Assembly: GCA_037367405.1 (NCBI GenBank) | Contig: JAZKJV010000387.1 | Location: forward strand, 434,001 to 498,000 | Direction: 5' to 3' | From: Ottelia alismoides | Taxonomy: Eukaryota; Streptophyta; Magnoliopsida; Alismatales; Hydrocharitaceae | Length of the DNA: 64,000 nt | Shown here: positions 44,581 to 55,759 of the stretch, in pieces | How positions within the stretch are numbered: the first letter of the stretch is position 1 | Layout of the letters: the number at the start of each line of letters is the position of its first letter | Translations under genes and position numbers: made by a program | The notes under the pieces: model-generated | Told to the model about the DNA's origin: nothing | Seen by the model: only the letters and a program-made list of their open reading frames with translations | Database searches by the model: none

Positions 44581-45601
44581 CAAGGTTTTAGAAATCGAAG
44601 CGAACATCAAACCGAGAAGGTATCGATTTTTTATTTTTATGATCAGACCAGTGAGACCGACCGATCAAATCGATGATGACATCAACAGATCTTAAAAAGA
44701 AGAAAAGATCAAACCATTGTATTGTTGGTTTGGTTCATATGGTTCAACCGGGTCGAACCGATTTAGACCGGTATATTCTTCAAATAAATATGAAAAATAC
44801 TACATCATACCTTTAGCGGGTTTGTACTTTGTACACTCGTGTCCTTTCAAAATTTTTCAATAACACTTATACGCCTATTTTTTACAATTACATATGTGCC
44901 CCTCTATTTTCACAAAATGTAGAGTAGTGGCCTTTTAGTAGTTCACTTGCGCTTCTATATTGTACAAACATAAGGATAATATTGTGATTTTTTTAAGGTA
45001 TATAGGAGCACAAATGAAATTGCTAAAAGTTGTGGGTACAAATTATATTAGAAAAACTCAAAAAGGGCATAATAACATTTTGTAAAACTCATATAAATAC
45101 ATATATAAGATGTATAAAATTAATAATTTTAAAGCTATTTAAACTCTAATTTACGAAAGTTTGTTAATTTACTGCTTCTCATTGTATGATTATCGCAATA
45201 TCTTCATTTATTGTTGGAAGTAGAAAACCTCATGCACAAGGCGGGAAGAGAGAGAGAGAGAGGCAATGCTCGTATAATAGGAAGGGAGAGGCAATAATGG
45301 GTCATTGGCACATGTAGGAGAAGAGATAAAGAACTACTATTCTATGGGTTGCAATGAGACTAGATTATGAATAATTTTTAAATTTTGCATTTTTATATAT
45401 TATTAAAATCATTTTTGTGTCGAAAAGAGATGGTCGAACAGATGGTTTGGTTCAATTGGTTCAACCGGGTTTTAAGCAGTCCAATCTAATTTTGACTAGT
45501 TTTTATTTTCTGAATAAAAATTAGGTGGTTGGACCGTTTTTCTTTTGGTTCTTGGTTTAACCGGTTGAACTGATTGGTTCAGTTCGATTTTTAAAACCTT
45601 G
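44581..45601. mobile_element. Non-autonomous hAT element, 1.0 kb
   Basis: The ends are CAAGGTTTTAGAAATCG on the left and CAAGGTTTTAAAAATCG on the right (- strand). The flanks TCGCTTAT (44573-44580) and TCGATTAG (45602-45609) agree at 6 of 8 positions. Subterminal GGTTCAACCGG repeats are present on both sides (about 44739-44760 and 45457-45470, with an inverted copy near 45555). The middle is AT-rich, with a (GA)n run at about 45249. No transposase is encoded. Confidence 0.8.
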
Positions 45602-45609
45602 TCGATTAG

Positions 45610-47401
45610 GTGTAGGAAAAACAATAAAGTGCTATGTATTGGTTGTGCTAGATTAAGAACTCCTCAAGCCCCCTGCACAACATTCTCAGCTAAGTACCAC
45701 AATTAACATCTCAAACCATGAAAAAGTTTATAACCCTTATCAATTCAATATATGCAAGACTATATATGAGAACATCAAAATCCTAAAGGACCTACTCACA
45801 ATGGGGCCAAATCAACTCTCTCATGGATAACTATTTAGTTAGCATTGATCTTCATGAGAGAATCCAACTTCTAAAGACACAAATAATGTTAGACATAACT
45901 CGGTAAAGAATCCGATCTTTTAGCTGTCGGACCGCTTTGTATATGGAGGCGTTATTAATCACATGCGGATCACAACATAGACAAACAAATCGCGTGTAAT
46001 ATTGTTCAATCACAGAAAAGACCAGCAATCATAAATGGACCAAGTATTTTTACGAAGAAATCCAATCAGATATTAACTTGACTAGAGTCGTCTCAACCCA
46101 GGATTTCAACCGACTGAATCACTCGATCCTTTTCACTAGCTACTTGAATCAAGGGCAACTCCCTTTTAGTTAAATCTTGCAACACTAGAGTCCATCGGTG
46201 TCAAACTTCTCTTCCAAACTGAAAAAGGGATTCTCATAATCTGGGCACCCCATACAGTAATAACACATGGATAGAAACCCTATTACATCAGATAATATTC
46301 GACGCGATTTGAGATTAAAAAAGACATGATCATATAGATCTATTGTGCAAGTTAGAAGCTTGAATCTTGAGAGTGCAAAATACCTTTTTGATCTCACAAA
46401 GAATGGAGGTGTGAGCAAGTTAGAGACTTCTCTTTTAGTACTTAGAATGTAGAGAATGAGTTAAGAGTGAGTGTTAAAAGAGTGAGTGAAAATAAAGGCT
46501 TGAATCCTTTAAACTGTCGTTAACAGTCATCATGTCTCTTCACGAAAAGATGTATCTCATCATAAAAGTACTATTGGGGAATAATTATTGATAATAATGC
46601 ATCGGACTTGCTTTAATTATTTGTCATCCAACATTTTTAACTTATAAACCTTATTCTTTGTCCTTCATGTGCCAACCGAATGTAACTTCCATCCAAATTA
46701 ATCGATTGGAATCAATAAGCTGGCAATCAACAGCCGACTCGAATGCTGATTACCATAAAGTCGACTGATAAAAAACACTAGCCGATTGATTTTATCTCAG
46801 AATTTCATTTGAGTTGGAGTTGTATATGCATGTGGTTTACATGCATATACAATATAGCTCTCTCGTGAAAATTAATTCTCCCTCTTTTGCTTCTTTTGAT
46901 TTTCTCTTCATCCTTAATTTTGTTCATCAAATTTCTTTTGAAACATCTAATGTTTTGATAATAACAAATTGATTAGGCTGAAAAAGAGATAACTGTTTTA
47001 CTTGTGATACTAACGTTTATGCGGAATTCAGATCCTTGCGTGAATGAAGTCTACATGCTTATTCTTTATATATAATAACATATAAATCTCTTTCAAGGTT
47101 TGTGTTCCTACACGCACTCGTAGTTTGGAGAATTTTGAAGATGCGGACCACCTCTTCTATACATGCGAGAGCTCCATGTGTGTTTGGACGAGTTTTGCAG
47201 TGAATCACTATTTTATTATCATGTTAAGAAACCTAGCTATTTATTTTTTTTAAAAATCTTACAGTCGTCGTGGTTCTGATATTTATTTATACTAATTCGT
47301 TTGCACACCTCAATTTGAGCACATTCACCAATAGGGGCTAAAAATAAGGTAAGTAAATTTATTTGAAATACACCTGCACACAGCTACTTCGCTTTTTAAA
47401 C
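45610..47401. repeat. Decayed copia LTR-like sequence
   Basis: No protein match. The stretch at 46030-46200 (TTTACGAAGAAATCCAATCAG and following text) resembles the LTR inner end at 35800-35860. Around 46690-46790 there are CGACTGA/CGATTGA-type repeats like those of the copia LTR at 36560-36800. TGTTTTGATAATAACAAA near 46959 resembles a SIRE LTR start in + orientation. Limits are unclear. Confidence 0.4.
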
Positions 47402-47416
47402 CCCATAAAAATATGC
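47402..47416. repeat. 15-bp target site duplication, left, of LINE
   Basis: CCCATAAAAATATGC, exact copy at 47950-47964. Confidence 0.92.
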
Positions 47417-47949
47417 AACACCACCACCGACAAAGCCTTTTCCCATATTAAGTAGGATCGGCTACATGAATTCTTTGCCTCCATTCAGATCTATCTTGGG
47501 TCAATCTCGGATTTAGATCCAAAAAACTAACATCCCTTTGTATAGCCTCATTACAGCACTTCTTCGCCTTTCTTGCACTCTCTTTAGCCGGCTCAACATC
47601 CCAAAGCTCACATCTCCTAACTGGTGCATCAGCCAACCTCCTTTGCAAATAGTCAAACCACCTTAAGCGATTTTCTCACATCTTATTCTCGATCGGAGCT
47701 ACACCAACTTTTCATATGATTGCATCATCCCGAATCCGATCTTTACGCGTGTGTCCACACATCCACCATGACATCTTCATTTTTGCTACTAACATTCTTT
47801 GTACATGTCTATGGTTCACATACCAACGTTCAGATCCATAGAGCAAAGCAGGTCTCACGGCTACTTTGTAAAACTTTCCTTTGATTTTCAAAAGGATTTT
47901 CTTATTACAGAAAACAATAGAGGCTCCTCTCCACTTTAGCCCTACTTAG
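47417..47949 (-). mobile_element. 5'-truncated LINE (L1-like) insertion
   Basis: A 533-bp insertion on the - strand flanked by a perfect 15-bp duplication, the mark of target-primed reverse transcription. It keeps only the C-terminus of the reverse transcriptase ORF plus a short 3' tail. The tail reads AAGGCTTTGTCGGTGGTGGTG, a degenerate (GTT)n-type end seen in plant L1 elements. The 5' end is truncated at 47949. Sequence changes in the coding part show some age, but the target duplication is still exact. Confidence 0.92.
47448..47949 (-). pseudogene. LINE reverse transcriptase C-terminal tail
   Basis: On the - strand the uninterrupted final piece contains RRLADAPVRRCELWDVEPAK, then DVSFLDLNP, and ends SEWRQRIHVADPT. 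This is the standard tail of plant L1-like RT proteins. Upstream the same family signature is visible in broken form (VAVRPALLYGSERW and MKMSWWMCGHTRKDRIRDDAI), with stops. No catalytic YADD region remains, because the element is truncated. Confidence 0.9.
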
Positions 47950-47964
47950 CCCATAAAAATATGC
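47950..47964. repeat. 15-bp target site duplication, right, of LINE
   Basis: CCCATAAAAATATGC, exact copy of 47402-47416. Confidence 0.92.
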
Positions 47965-48395
47965 GAAGGAAATAAAATCTTAAAAATATAAGACTTTCAT
48001 ATATAAGCATAATACACAATATACATGTACTACTCACATGTATAATACCCACACATGCACATATAATACATGCACTTTGGTATCACTCAAAGCATTCATT
48101 TCATAATGTACCAATCAATTGACCACTCAGATTAGCCTACTAAGTTCTTGATTAGTCAACTGGTCATTTGTCTTCGTCAGCTAATCTAATCTTACATTTC
48201 AGTTCCGGATTATGCTTGGCTCTAACTGATTGATCAGATCAACTGAATATTTTCTTGTCTAAAAAACTCCATTGATCCCAAAATCACTTAACAGACTGAT
48301 AAGCCAAATAAAAAAATCTTATACCTTTGTATTCTTTGTTCCTCTGCAGCCATGACTCTCCACCTGTTGTAGATGACCTCAAGAATTTCTCAACA
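47965..48395. repeat. Decayed copia LTR-like sequence, host of the Helitron
   Basis: Noncoding. 48110-48250 has repeated ATTGACCACTCAG / CTGATTGATCAG-type words like the copia LTRs in this window. It probably continued at 54623 before the Helitron inserted, but I could not match the two sides. Confidence 0.35.
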
Positions 48396-48408
48396 CTAGC
48401 ATTTATAC

Positions 48409-48424
48409 CCGCGCTTCGCTGCGG
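48409..48424 (-). terminator. Helitron 3' terminal hairpin
   Basis: Stem CCGC-GC with GC-GCGG, a bulged A and loop GAA, 9 nt upstream of CTAG. It is the transposition terminator of the Helitron, not a transcription terminator. Confidence 0.85.
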
Positions 48425-51400
48425 TCCTGTACCTTTTCTTTTATATTGTACACGACAACTGCGTATAGTGAAATGGCAAGAAGCTATATGAGCAAATAAT
48501 GAATAATGATTGGTTGATTGGTTATCTAAAATGCTAGTTGAGTCAGAATTGGACGTGAATAATATGCGTGAATTACTACTGTTATAATCGGATGTTACTG
48601 GCATCCTATAAAAGAGTTTAGACCTGACAATAGAAAGAGTATCTTTCTTTGGTAGACAAAAAAAAAAACAACTTTCCTCTTCTGGATTTTGTACTGAAAT
48701 TAGGTTGTCTCCGCATATTCTTCCATCCTTTTCTCATTGTGGCAATTATCCGCAAAATTTTCTACTTGAAGATTCACCATTAGATTTCTCTCAAGAAATA
48801 GAGGACTTAGAAAATAGAATATGAAAAATAAAAATTGTATAGATTAAATTAATAACAATTGTAATGTGAATGCAAATAAATAAACATAAAATAGCATAGC
48901 TGATAATTTGATGATAAATTTGTCCATTTGCAGGTACTTCGATGTTTATAAAAAATTATGTATATGATGATGTTTCATCGCTTATAAAGATTTGTCGATA
49001 TGCATTAATAACCGCAGCAAGCATACGCAGCGAGATTTAATTTCTAGTAACATGTTATATGTAAATAGTAAGAAATTTGTGTGAAAAAGAAAGAAATTCT
49101 AAATTGCCTCACCATTCTAAGATAAAAGAAATATTACTCAAATATATTACATTTATTAAAGTATATTATTAGCATACTTAAAATCAAGGTATCTCTGATA
49201 TTGGGAGAAAATTATTACGAAATCTAAAATGTCTATAATATCTTCAGATAAACTAACCGAAAATCCAACCATAACTAAAATGAGAGAATAATTAATTGTC
49301 AGACTAATATCCATGCATATTGAATTGTTGTACCAATATCTAAGAAAAAATAGAAAATTAAGGGGATGAGAAATAAACAATGCAACAATAACTCCACAAA
49401 TATAGATGCTACTAAAATTTTAATAATCATCTAAAATCCAAATATAACTCAATGTTAGTAATACACATACGAAGAAGGTGATAACATATGACCTAATGTA
49501 GTTAGCCAGAAGAAGCTAAATGAGGAATATATTTCTTAATGTCGTATAGACATAATGAAGCACGTATTTTTAAAAAGTAGTTTTGCATACATTTCTAAAT
49601 TTATTATGTATTTTGTGTTGTCTTATGCATTCCATGAAGCATAAGATAATACTACTATATAATTTTCTAAAACATATCCCCATTTTAATGCATGTTAGCA
49701 ATACATGGATGATGTAGCGAATAACGTGAGATAATGGAGTTAGTAGAGGAAACTAAAGGCATGGTAAAATGAAATAGGTGTATTCGGAACTTTCACAATC
49801 AGTGAAGAACAAAAAAAATGTGTATGTGCAAAAATTTTTATTTATCATGCCTTTTCTGTTATCTACTAAAAATCTAATTCTATGTTAATTAATACATGTT
49901 ATGGTGTATAAAACAAATATTGCTAAATAATTATGTAAAAACCATACACAATTTAATTGTACTCCAATGTACATGAATGAAGACACAAATAAGACTTGGG
50001 ATAATGCAGATAATAGATGATGCTAAAATGAGGGCTATTTTTGTTGCATTAATAGAATAGAAAAACATGTAATTCCAAAGCCAAATCAAAACCACCCTTG
50101 GCTTCATAAATTAGGGCCATTTGATGTCAGTCAACTGCCTCCTCGAGCAATGGCAAGACACCATGCTCGCAACGGATCCTAAGTGTCTTCTTGCACAACA
50201 TTTCTGCCTCATCAAATTGCATCGCTTAAACACGGGCCTAAGCAAGGTATCTCCAATTATTCCTAAAATTTGATATTTCAAGATACTTAACTTCGCTATA
50301 TTAGTACTACAAACCAATCTCTTGAAATCTCATATAAAATCACTTTCATAAGACAAAGTCAATTCTGAAGCATTGCAAATAGATTACGGGAAAATGTATG
50401 TATTTCCAAGACATTGTCCATCATTATAAGTGAAATCTGCAATAATTCACAAGGATGATAATGTTAAGGTGTAGCATTTTAAGATGAAATTTTGAATGGT
50501 AAGATGATGAATGTATTCATAATATATAAAGTGTTCTACATCCTATAGTAGAAAACATGTAGTTTCCAACACTTTTGTCGAATTTATAAATGGAGTTGAG
50601 TTCGTGCATACCTTCCTTACATGTAACACTCGAAGAAATCAATTTTAAAGCAGGAGGGTTGTAGTTAGGTGGAACAACATAGAAGCAACCGATGGTAGGA
50701 GCCATACAATTCAATACAGGTAGCGTGGGTGAGACTAAGAATTCGACGTAGAAGGGATGTTGCCTCATTGGTCTGCATGTGAATGAGAATAGGTGAAATG
50801 CATAACAAATAGTCAACATGAAAATTAAGATATAGAGAATGGCTCTTCTTGCCACAACTGCAAAGTTTGTGGATAAGTGGCCTAAAATACAAACTTCAAA
50901 AAATAGTTTTCTGCACATAAAATATCAATTAATATACAATCAAACTTGTGTTTATTACATTGTATATTTGTGTATAATGTAGTATTATTGTACATAGGTG
51001 TTAAGACGTTATTCTATGTTGTCTTCATTTGATATTTAAAATTATTTTCATGGTTGTGTTGAACTTATTTGTATATCCATAATTTTCAGTGTCTTTAGTA
51101 ATTGAAGATCAATAAATCATTCATTTGGTAAATGGGCTAACGCTTTCCCTTTCTGTTGTGTCTTTAGGAATGGAAAATTGATAAATCATTGGTCCAGTAA
51201 CATTGATTTGTGATTGAAAAATTGTAATGGTGAATAATGATTTGTCCCATCTTAAAAGAAGGAATAACAATTCTTGGTCAAGAAAAATAGCATGCTTTTC
51301 ATAAAAAATATGATGATTTTGATAAAATGAATAGTATTATTTGAACACTTATTAGTTTTAGATATACCATTTCTGTTGTGGTGGCAAATAAAATGAAGGT

Positions 51401-51752
51401 CTGAATGGGGAGATAACAATAGCAAGATATTTTCTTTTTCACACCAACTATCAATGCATTCTCCATTCATTTCACTTTATACGTTGGGCTATGTCCAGCT
51501 TTGACAAAAGAAAGGTGGTAACTATAGCAAGATGTTTTTTTTCTCTCTAGTTGTTTATACATACTACTGATGGGGGCTATTATTATAGTCATGTTTATAA
51601 TTCACAGTGAGACGTTCAAAGTAATTGCTATAACTTTAATTAACTCTATTCTTGAAATGATTACATAGGGACATGTTGATGGTTAAAGTGAACTAACTTT
51701 CATCTATTAACACCCCACTCACATCTTCCTATCATCCTCTCCTCTTTTGTCG
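48425..51752. other. Helitron interior, unassigned
   Basis: AT-rich, with no domain recognised. A 133-codon frame at 50517-50918 (-) with two hydrophobic stretches, and a shorter one at 50111-50317 (-), could be remnants of captured exons, but I cannot name them. Confidence 0.35.
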
Positions 51753-53966
51753 TCCGGAAGAAATTGTTGACAGTGCAGAAAATCTTGGGGAAGTCTTGCG
51801 GGGTGATCGCATTGAAAACTCCCCCTATGTGGTCCAAGTGCATTTACAAATTACATTTTTTCTTGATAATTTATTTGGTGGTGTAATGCGGTCACTTTCT
51901 GAAAGGTGATTCTCCTTTTTTGCAGTTTCAAATGAGAGAACACCAGTAATATAGTATCATTGCAAGATAGAATTTGATGAAAAGGATGCAAAAGAGCTGA
52001 AGGAGAAAATATAAGATGAATATACATTGAATATATATGCAAGCACACAATATTTGTGCTGAAAATTCGTATATGTAGTTTGAAACATTTGCAAAGTTTT
52101 TTTGGGATAAGAACCTTGACAACCTTCCGCTGGTTGTCCCAATCAGAAGATCAGATCTTGAAGTTGCAATATACAGTGAATATGTATGCAAGCACACAAT
52201 ATTTGTGCTGGAAATTTGTATATGTAGTTTGAAACATTTGCAGAGTTTTTTTGGGATAAGAACCTTGACAACCTTCCGCTGGTTGTCCCTATCAGAAGAT
52301 CAGATCTTGAAGTTGCAACATCTTTACCAACACAGGTATCATGTTGGTGTTAGAGGCCAGTATACAGGGGTAATATCTCGTATTCTACTTTAAATGCAAT
52401 CATGTTTGACATCAGGAGGATCTAATTTTATATCATGTACTATTTCAAAGCAAGGATGAGAAACACTTCATCAACAATCACCTTTCGTTTGATGTCAAGT
52501 ATTACAGAGATCCTCTAACGGATCTTGCAATGATAGTGGGGTTTGAAGTCAAACCTTTCATGCTATTTGCATCTCTATATGTACGACAAAGGCCTTTTTC
52601 CTGCCACGCGATTTCCCAACAAACCCCGAAGTTATTGTGTCGTTGCCTGATATTGTTATTACTGCGGTCTCCATCTTTGCACAATATGAAACATGAATAC
52701 GATGAGTGCAATGACAAAAGTATTATTCTTACCACCTACGACCCTCATCTCGAGCATTCTGTAGTAAATTCGGATAGTCCTCAAGAGGTGGAAGAGAATA
52801 GAGAAATTGTTTTCACATACGATGTTGAGTTCCAAGTGAGTTTTTTATCATGAATTATACGTGTTATTTCCTATGATTTGTTGATCTTCTAAGCTTACTT
52901 GAATGATGCTAATAACAAAATTATTTGATTCCTCTTATTATATAATATTTTATTTTAATTTACGGGAGAGTGAGATCAAATGGGCATCTCGTTGGGACAC
53001 GTATCTTCTAATGGTTGATGATCAGATCCATTGGTTCTCTATTGGCAATTCTTTGATGAGTGTTCCCTTTCTCTCGAGCATGGTTGCAATGATAATGTTA
53101 CAGACGCTCTATTGTGACATATCCAAGTACAATCAACATGAAATTCAATAAGAGGCCAAAGAAGAAACATGTTGGAAATTGGTTCATGGTGATGTTTTCA
53201 GACCTCCAATGAACTCGAACTTGTGTATGTTATTATAGTTCTAGTTTCAGTTCTTTGGCATGACCCTTGTCACAATACTCTTTCTGTCCTTGTCTTTCTC
53301 TCCCCTTCAAATCATGGGTTTATTCGCTGGCTACTCTTCTTGCATCTACAGATTGTTCAAGGGGTGTAGAATGGAAGAAGGTTAAACTAAAGAAAGCACT
53401 TACTTTCTCAGCCATTGTATTCGCAATATTTCTCATATTGAATGCAATTGTTTGGGACCAGAAGTCATCTGGAGCAGTTCCTTTCACGACGATCTTTGCT
53501 CTGGTTTTGTTATAGTTCAGTATCTCAGTTCCTCGTCTTCGTAGGTAGTTACCTTGGATTTAAGAACCACCTATTGAGGACCGATCAAGACAAACAACAT
53601 TTTTAGACAAATTCTTGAGTAAGCTTGGTATATGAACCCAATTTTCTTAATAATTACTGGCAGCATACTTTCGTTTGGTGCTATCTTCATAGAATTATTT
53701 TCATCCTAACATCTATCTGATTTCACCAGTTCTACTACATACAGGGGTTCCTGTTTCTGGTGTTCGCCATTCTAAATCATCACTTGGGCAGAGATTTCCG
53801 TCGTGCTTTGTTATTTCTAGTTATGTAGTGAAGACTACATGTGGTAGAGGTCATACTTGACGTCAGGGTCTTCTGCTTGCCACCTCTTTCTCTATGTTGC
53901 CTTTTACATCTTTACGAAGCTTGAGATAACTAATCCAGTGTCTAATATGATGTACTTTGGTTACGA
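51753..53966 (+). pseudogene. Captured TM9SF (EMP70) gene fragment
   Basis: Successive pieces match plant transmembrane 9 superfamily (endomembrane EMP70) proteins. They are SAENLGEVLRGDRIENSPY (51770-51831), KELKEKI after the first intron, LPLVVPIRRSD, GFEVKPF (52530), SDSPQEVEENREIVFTYDVE (52770-52832), ESEIKWASRWDTYLLM, FRPP with GLFAGYSS, AWYMNPIF, and FTKLEITNPVS to YFGY at 53966. Introns are kept (51832-51925 GT..AG; 52833 to about 52969), so genomic DNA was captured, not a cDNA. TM9SF proteins act in Golgi/endosomal cargo handling. Stops, frameshifts and an internal 149-bp duplication disable it, and the last helices are missing. Orientation is opposite to the Helitron. Confidence 0.88.
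52021..52318 (+). repeat. 149-bp tandem duplication in the TM9SF fragment
   Basis: Two copies (52021-52169 and 52170-52318) with few differences. They span the end of the KELKEKI exon region, TGCAAGCACACAATATTTGTGC, and the exon coding DNLPLVVPIRRSD. The duplication breaks the gene and arose after, or close to, capture. Confidence 0.9.
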
Positions 53967-54580
53967 TGCTGATGGCCCTCTCGATGACGGGAACGACCGG
54001 ATGGAACACCTCGAGGCAACAAAGGATGGCAGCGATGACGCACAGTCTGAAGGTGAGCTCGGGAGGCCTAGGGGGATCGTGGACCTAAGCGACGACACGA
54101 CGCTCGAAGGACCTAGAGTCGTGGACGGTGTTGTCAATGACCTTTGCGAGGCCCTCACCGGAGGCGATGGTGTAGCGGGAAAGCTTGAAGAGGAAGAGGC
54201 CAAGCTCGGAATTATCGCGGGCGTTGGAGTCTTCAGAGGTTTGTGCTGACATTCTTGTTGGGGCGGGAGGAGGGAGACTTGCAGAACGGCTGGGATTTGG
54301 TGGGGTCGAACGCGAGGGTAGCAGATCTGGGAGTCGAAAGGCGGCAGCGGGATCTGATGGAAGGGGTGAACGAAATTTGTGGGGAAGTCTTCTCCAGCTG
54401 TTAATAACCATCCACGTGCTAATAGGAAAGGAAAGTGCGAGGGAGGGAGTCGAACGCAACATGGAACGCAGAGAGGCTATTTTCGGGAGAGAAGGGAGTG
54501 TGGGGAGAGCATCACGTGTCGGATGAGGGAGGGAGTCGAAGGCAAGAGGAATGCAGATGCGCTACCACGTGTCAGATACA
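53967..54580 (-). pseudogene. Second captured GC-rich gene piece, unidentified
   Basis: At 53966 the TM9SF text ends and GC-rich sequence begins, so a second source was joined. On the - strand 54085-54462 has an open frame with ARDNSELGLFLFKLSRY, TIASGEGLAKVIDN and a basic-proline N-terminal part. It looks like a first exon with 5' untranslated sequence. I do not recognise the protein. On the + strand the TM9SF frame runs on into it, giving a 130-codon chimeric frame (53857-54249). Confidence 0.5.
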
Positions 54581-54582
54581 GG

Positions 54583-54611
54583 ACTAAAGCTGGGAGAAAC
54601 CCAGCTTTAGT
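54583..54611. repeat. 12-bp perfect hairpin near Helitron 5' end
   Basis: ACTAAAGCTGGG and CCCAGCTTTAGT, separated by AGAAA, begin 11 nt inside the 5' terminus. Canonical plant Helitrons have a hairpin only at the 3' end. Confidence 0.9.
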
Positions 54612-54622
54612 ATAGTTATAGA

Positions 54623-55759
54623 TCTTTATGCCATCCAAACCTTCCCCTGACTTAGCTATTGACTCCTCACCTAATTACGCCCTAGCTTACCAACCCATTG
54701 TATCTCGGAGAATTCGACTCCAAAAGAACCCTCACAAAAGAAAAAAAAATAGATGCAAAATGTTAAACCAAAGATTCATCGCATTCGAATTAATTCAGTA
54801 CGATCATACAGTAGCCAGTGGCCATTTAACACGTTCAAACCACAAAAACGTGGTAAACAAGTGCCATTTACACTTTGATCCTTTGCTCCCAGGCAGGTCG
54901 ACCGGAGGGAGTCCCATTTGCTGGCAAAGCGTTGGACTCTCTGCGAAACCAGTGAGGAAAGTGCTGGCCATTTTGCGACTTATTGTACACATCACATTAA
55001 AATTTTGGCATCTCATTGTCTTGGCTCTTTTGGCTTGCTTGTGGTTCCCCTGGACAGAAAGAAATATAACCACTGCTAACTGTAGACATCACATATTCAG
55101 CAAGATTGCAGTGATTTTACTGTTTCCTTTGGAATTGCTGCAAGAAATAGTTCTTACAGCTCTTATCCCTAAACCCCTAACTCAAGGAAGTCTGCCCCCT
55201 GGCAATGACAAAGGATAGAAAAAGGATGTCATCACGTCGAGGACAACTAGAGTCAGAAGGTGAAGCAATGACGATTCAAAGGGACTGTCCAACATGACTC
55301 TGGAAAACATGACCGATGAGGTATACTAGAGAGTACGAAAAGAGTTTTCTGACTTTCTTGTAACTAATCGAATCGATCGACGACAGACTGAATGATAAAC
55401 AAATCCCAAAATTAAAACTTCGAGATCCTGTAGTGATAGCACTCGTGTTGGGGAGCTGTTCATGCATAAGATGGACAACTCAGTTTTGCTGTAAATATGA
55501 ATGTAATATCAACAAATTTTACACGCTAACATCATGTAATTACAAGGTTTCATCGACTGTGAGTAATCAGTATTTCCATTACTACCTTTTTCAAGTTAAC
55601 TTCTGTTGTAAGATTATTAATTTTCACACAAAGTCTAGCTTACCTCCAAAACATCTGTGGACTTCCTCTGAAATAATAATGCACGTGGTAAATTATTTGT
55701 AGTTAGGATCGCAGACAGATAGGACTACACATATTATCTATTTTTATCTGTTCTAAAAT
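54623..55759 (+). other. Unassigned sequence with one 196-codon frame
   Basis: A continuous frame at 54628-55218 starts 5 bp after the Helitron end. It has a lysine/arginine-rich first third and a hydrophobic stretch (ITLKFWHLIVLALLACLWF). I recognise no family, and an overlapping opposite frame (54804-55073) is also open. It could be an exon relic or chance. The remaining 55219-55759 shows nothing. Confidence 0.3.

Larger units (their letters stand above)
48396..54622 (-). mobile_element. Non-autonomous Helitron, 6.2 kb
   Basis: On the - strand the 5' end is TCTATAACTATACTAAAG, preceded by A at 54623. The 3' end is CTAG at 48399-48396, followed by T at 48395, so the insertion is between A and T as Helitrons require, without target duplication. 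Nine bases before CTAG is a hairpin, CCGCAGCGAAGCGCGG (48424-48409). It has a 6-bp stem with one bulged A and a GAA loop. No Rep/helicase is recognisable, so the element is non-autonomous. It carries a captured TM9SF gene piece in opposite orientation and a second GC-rich piece near its 5' end. Confidence 0.88.
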
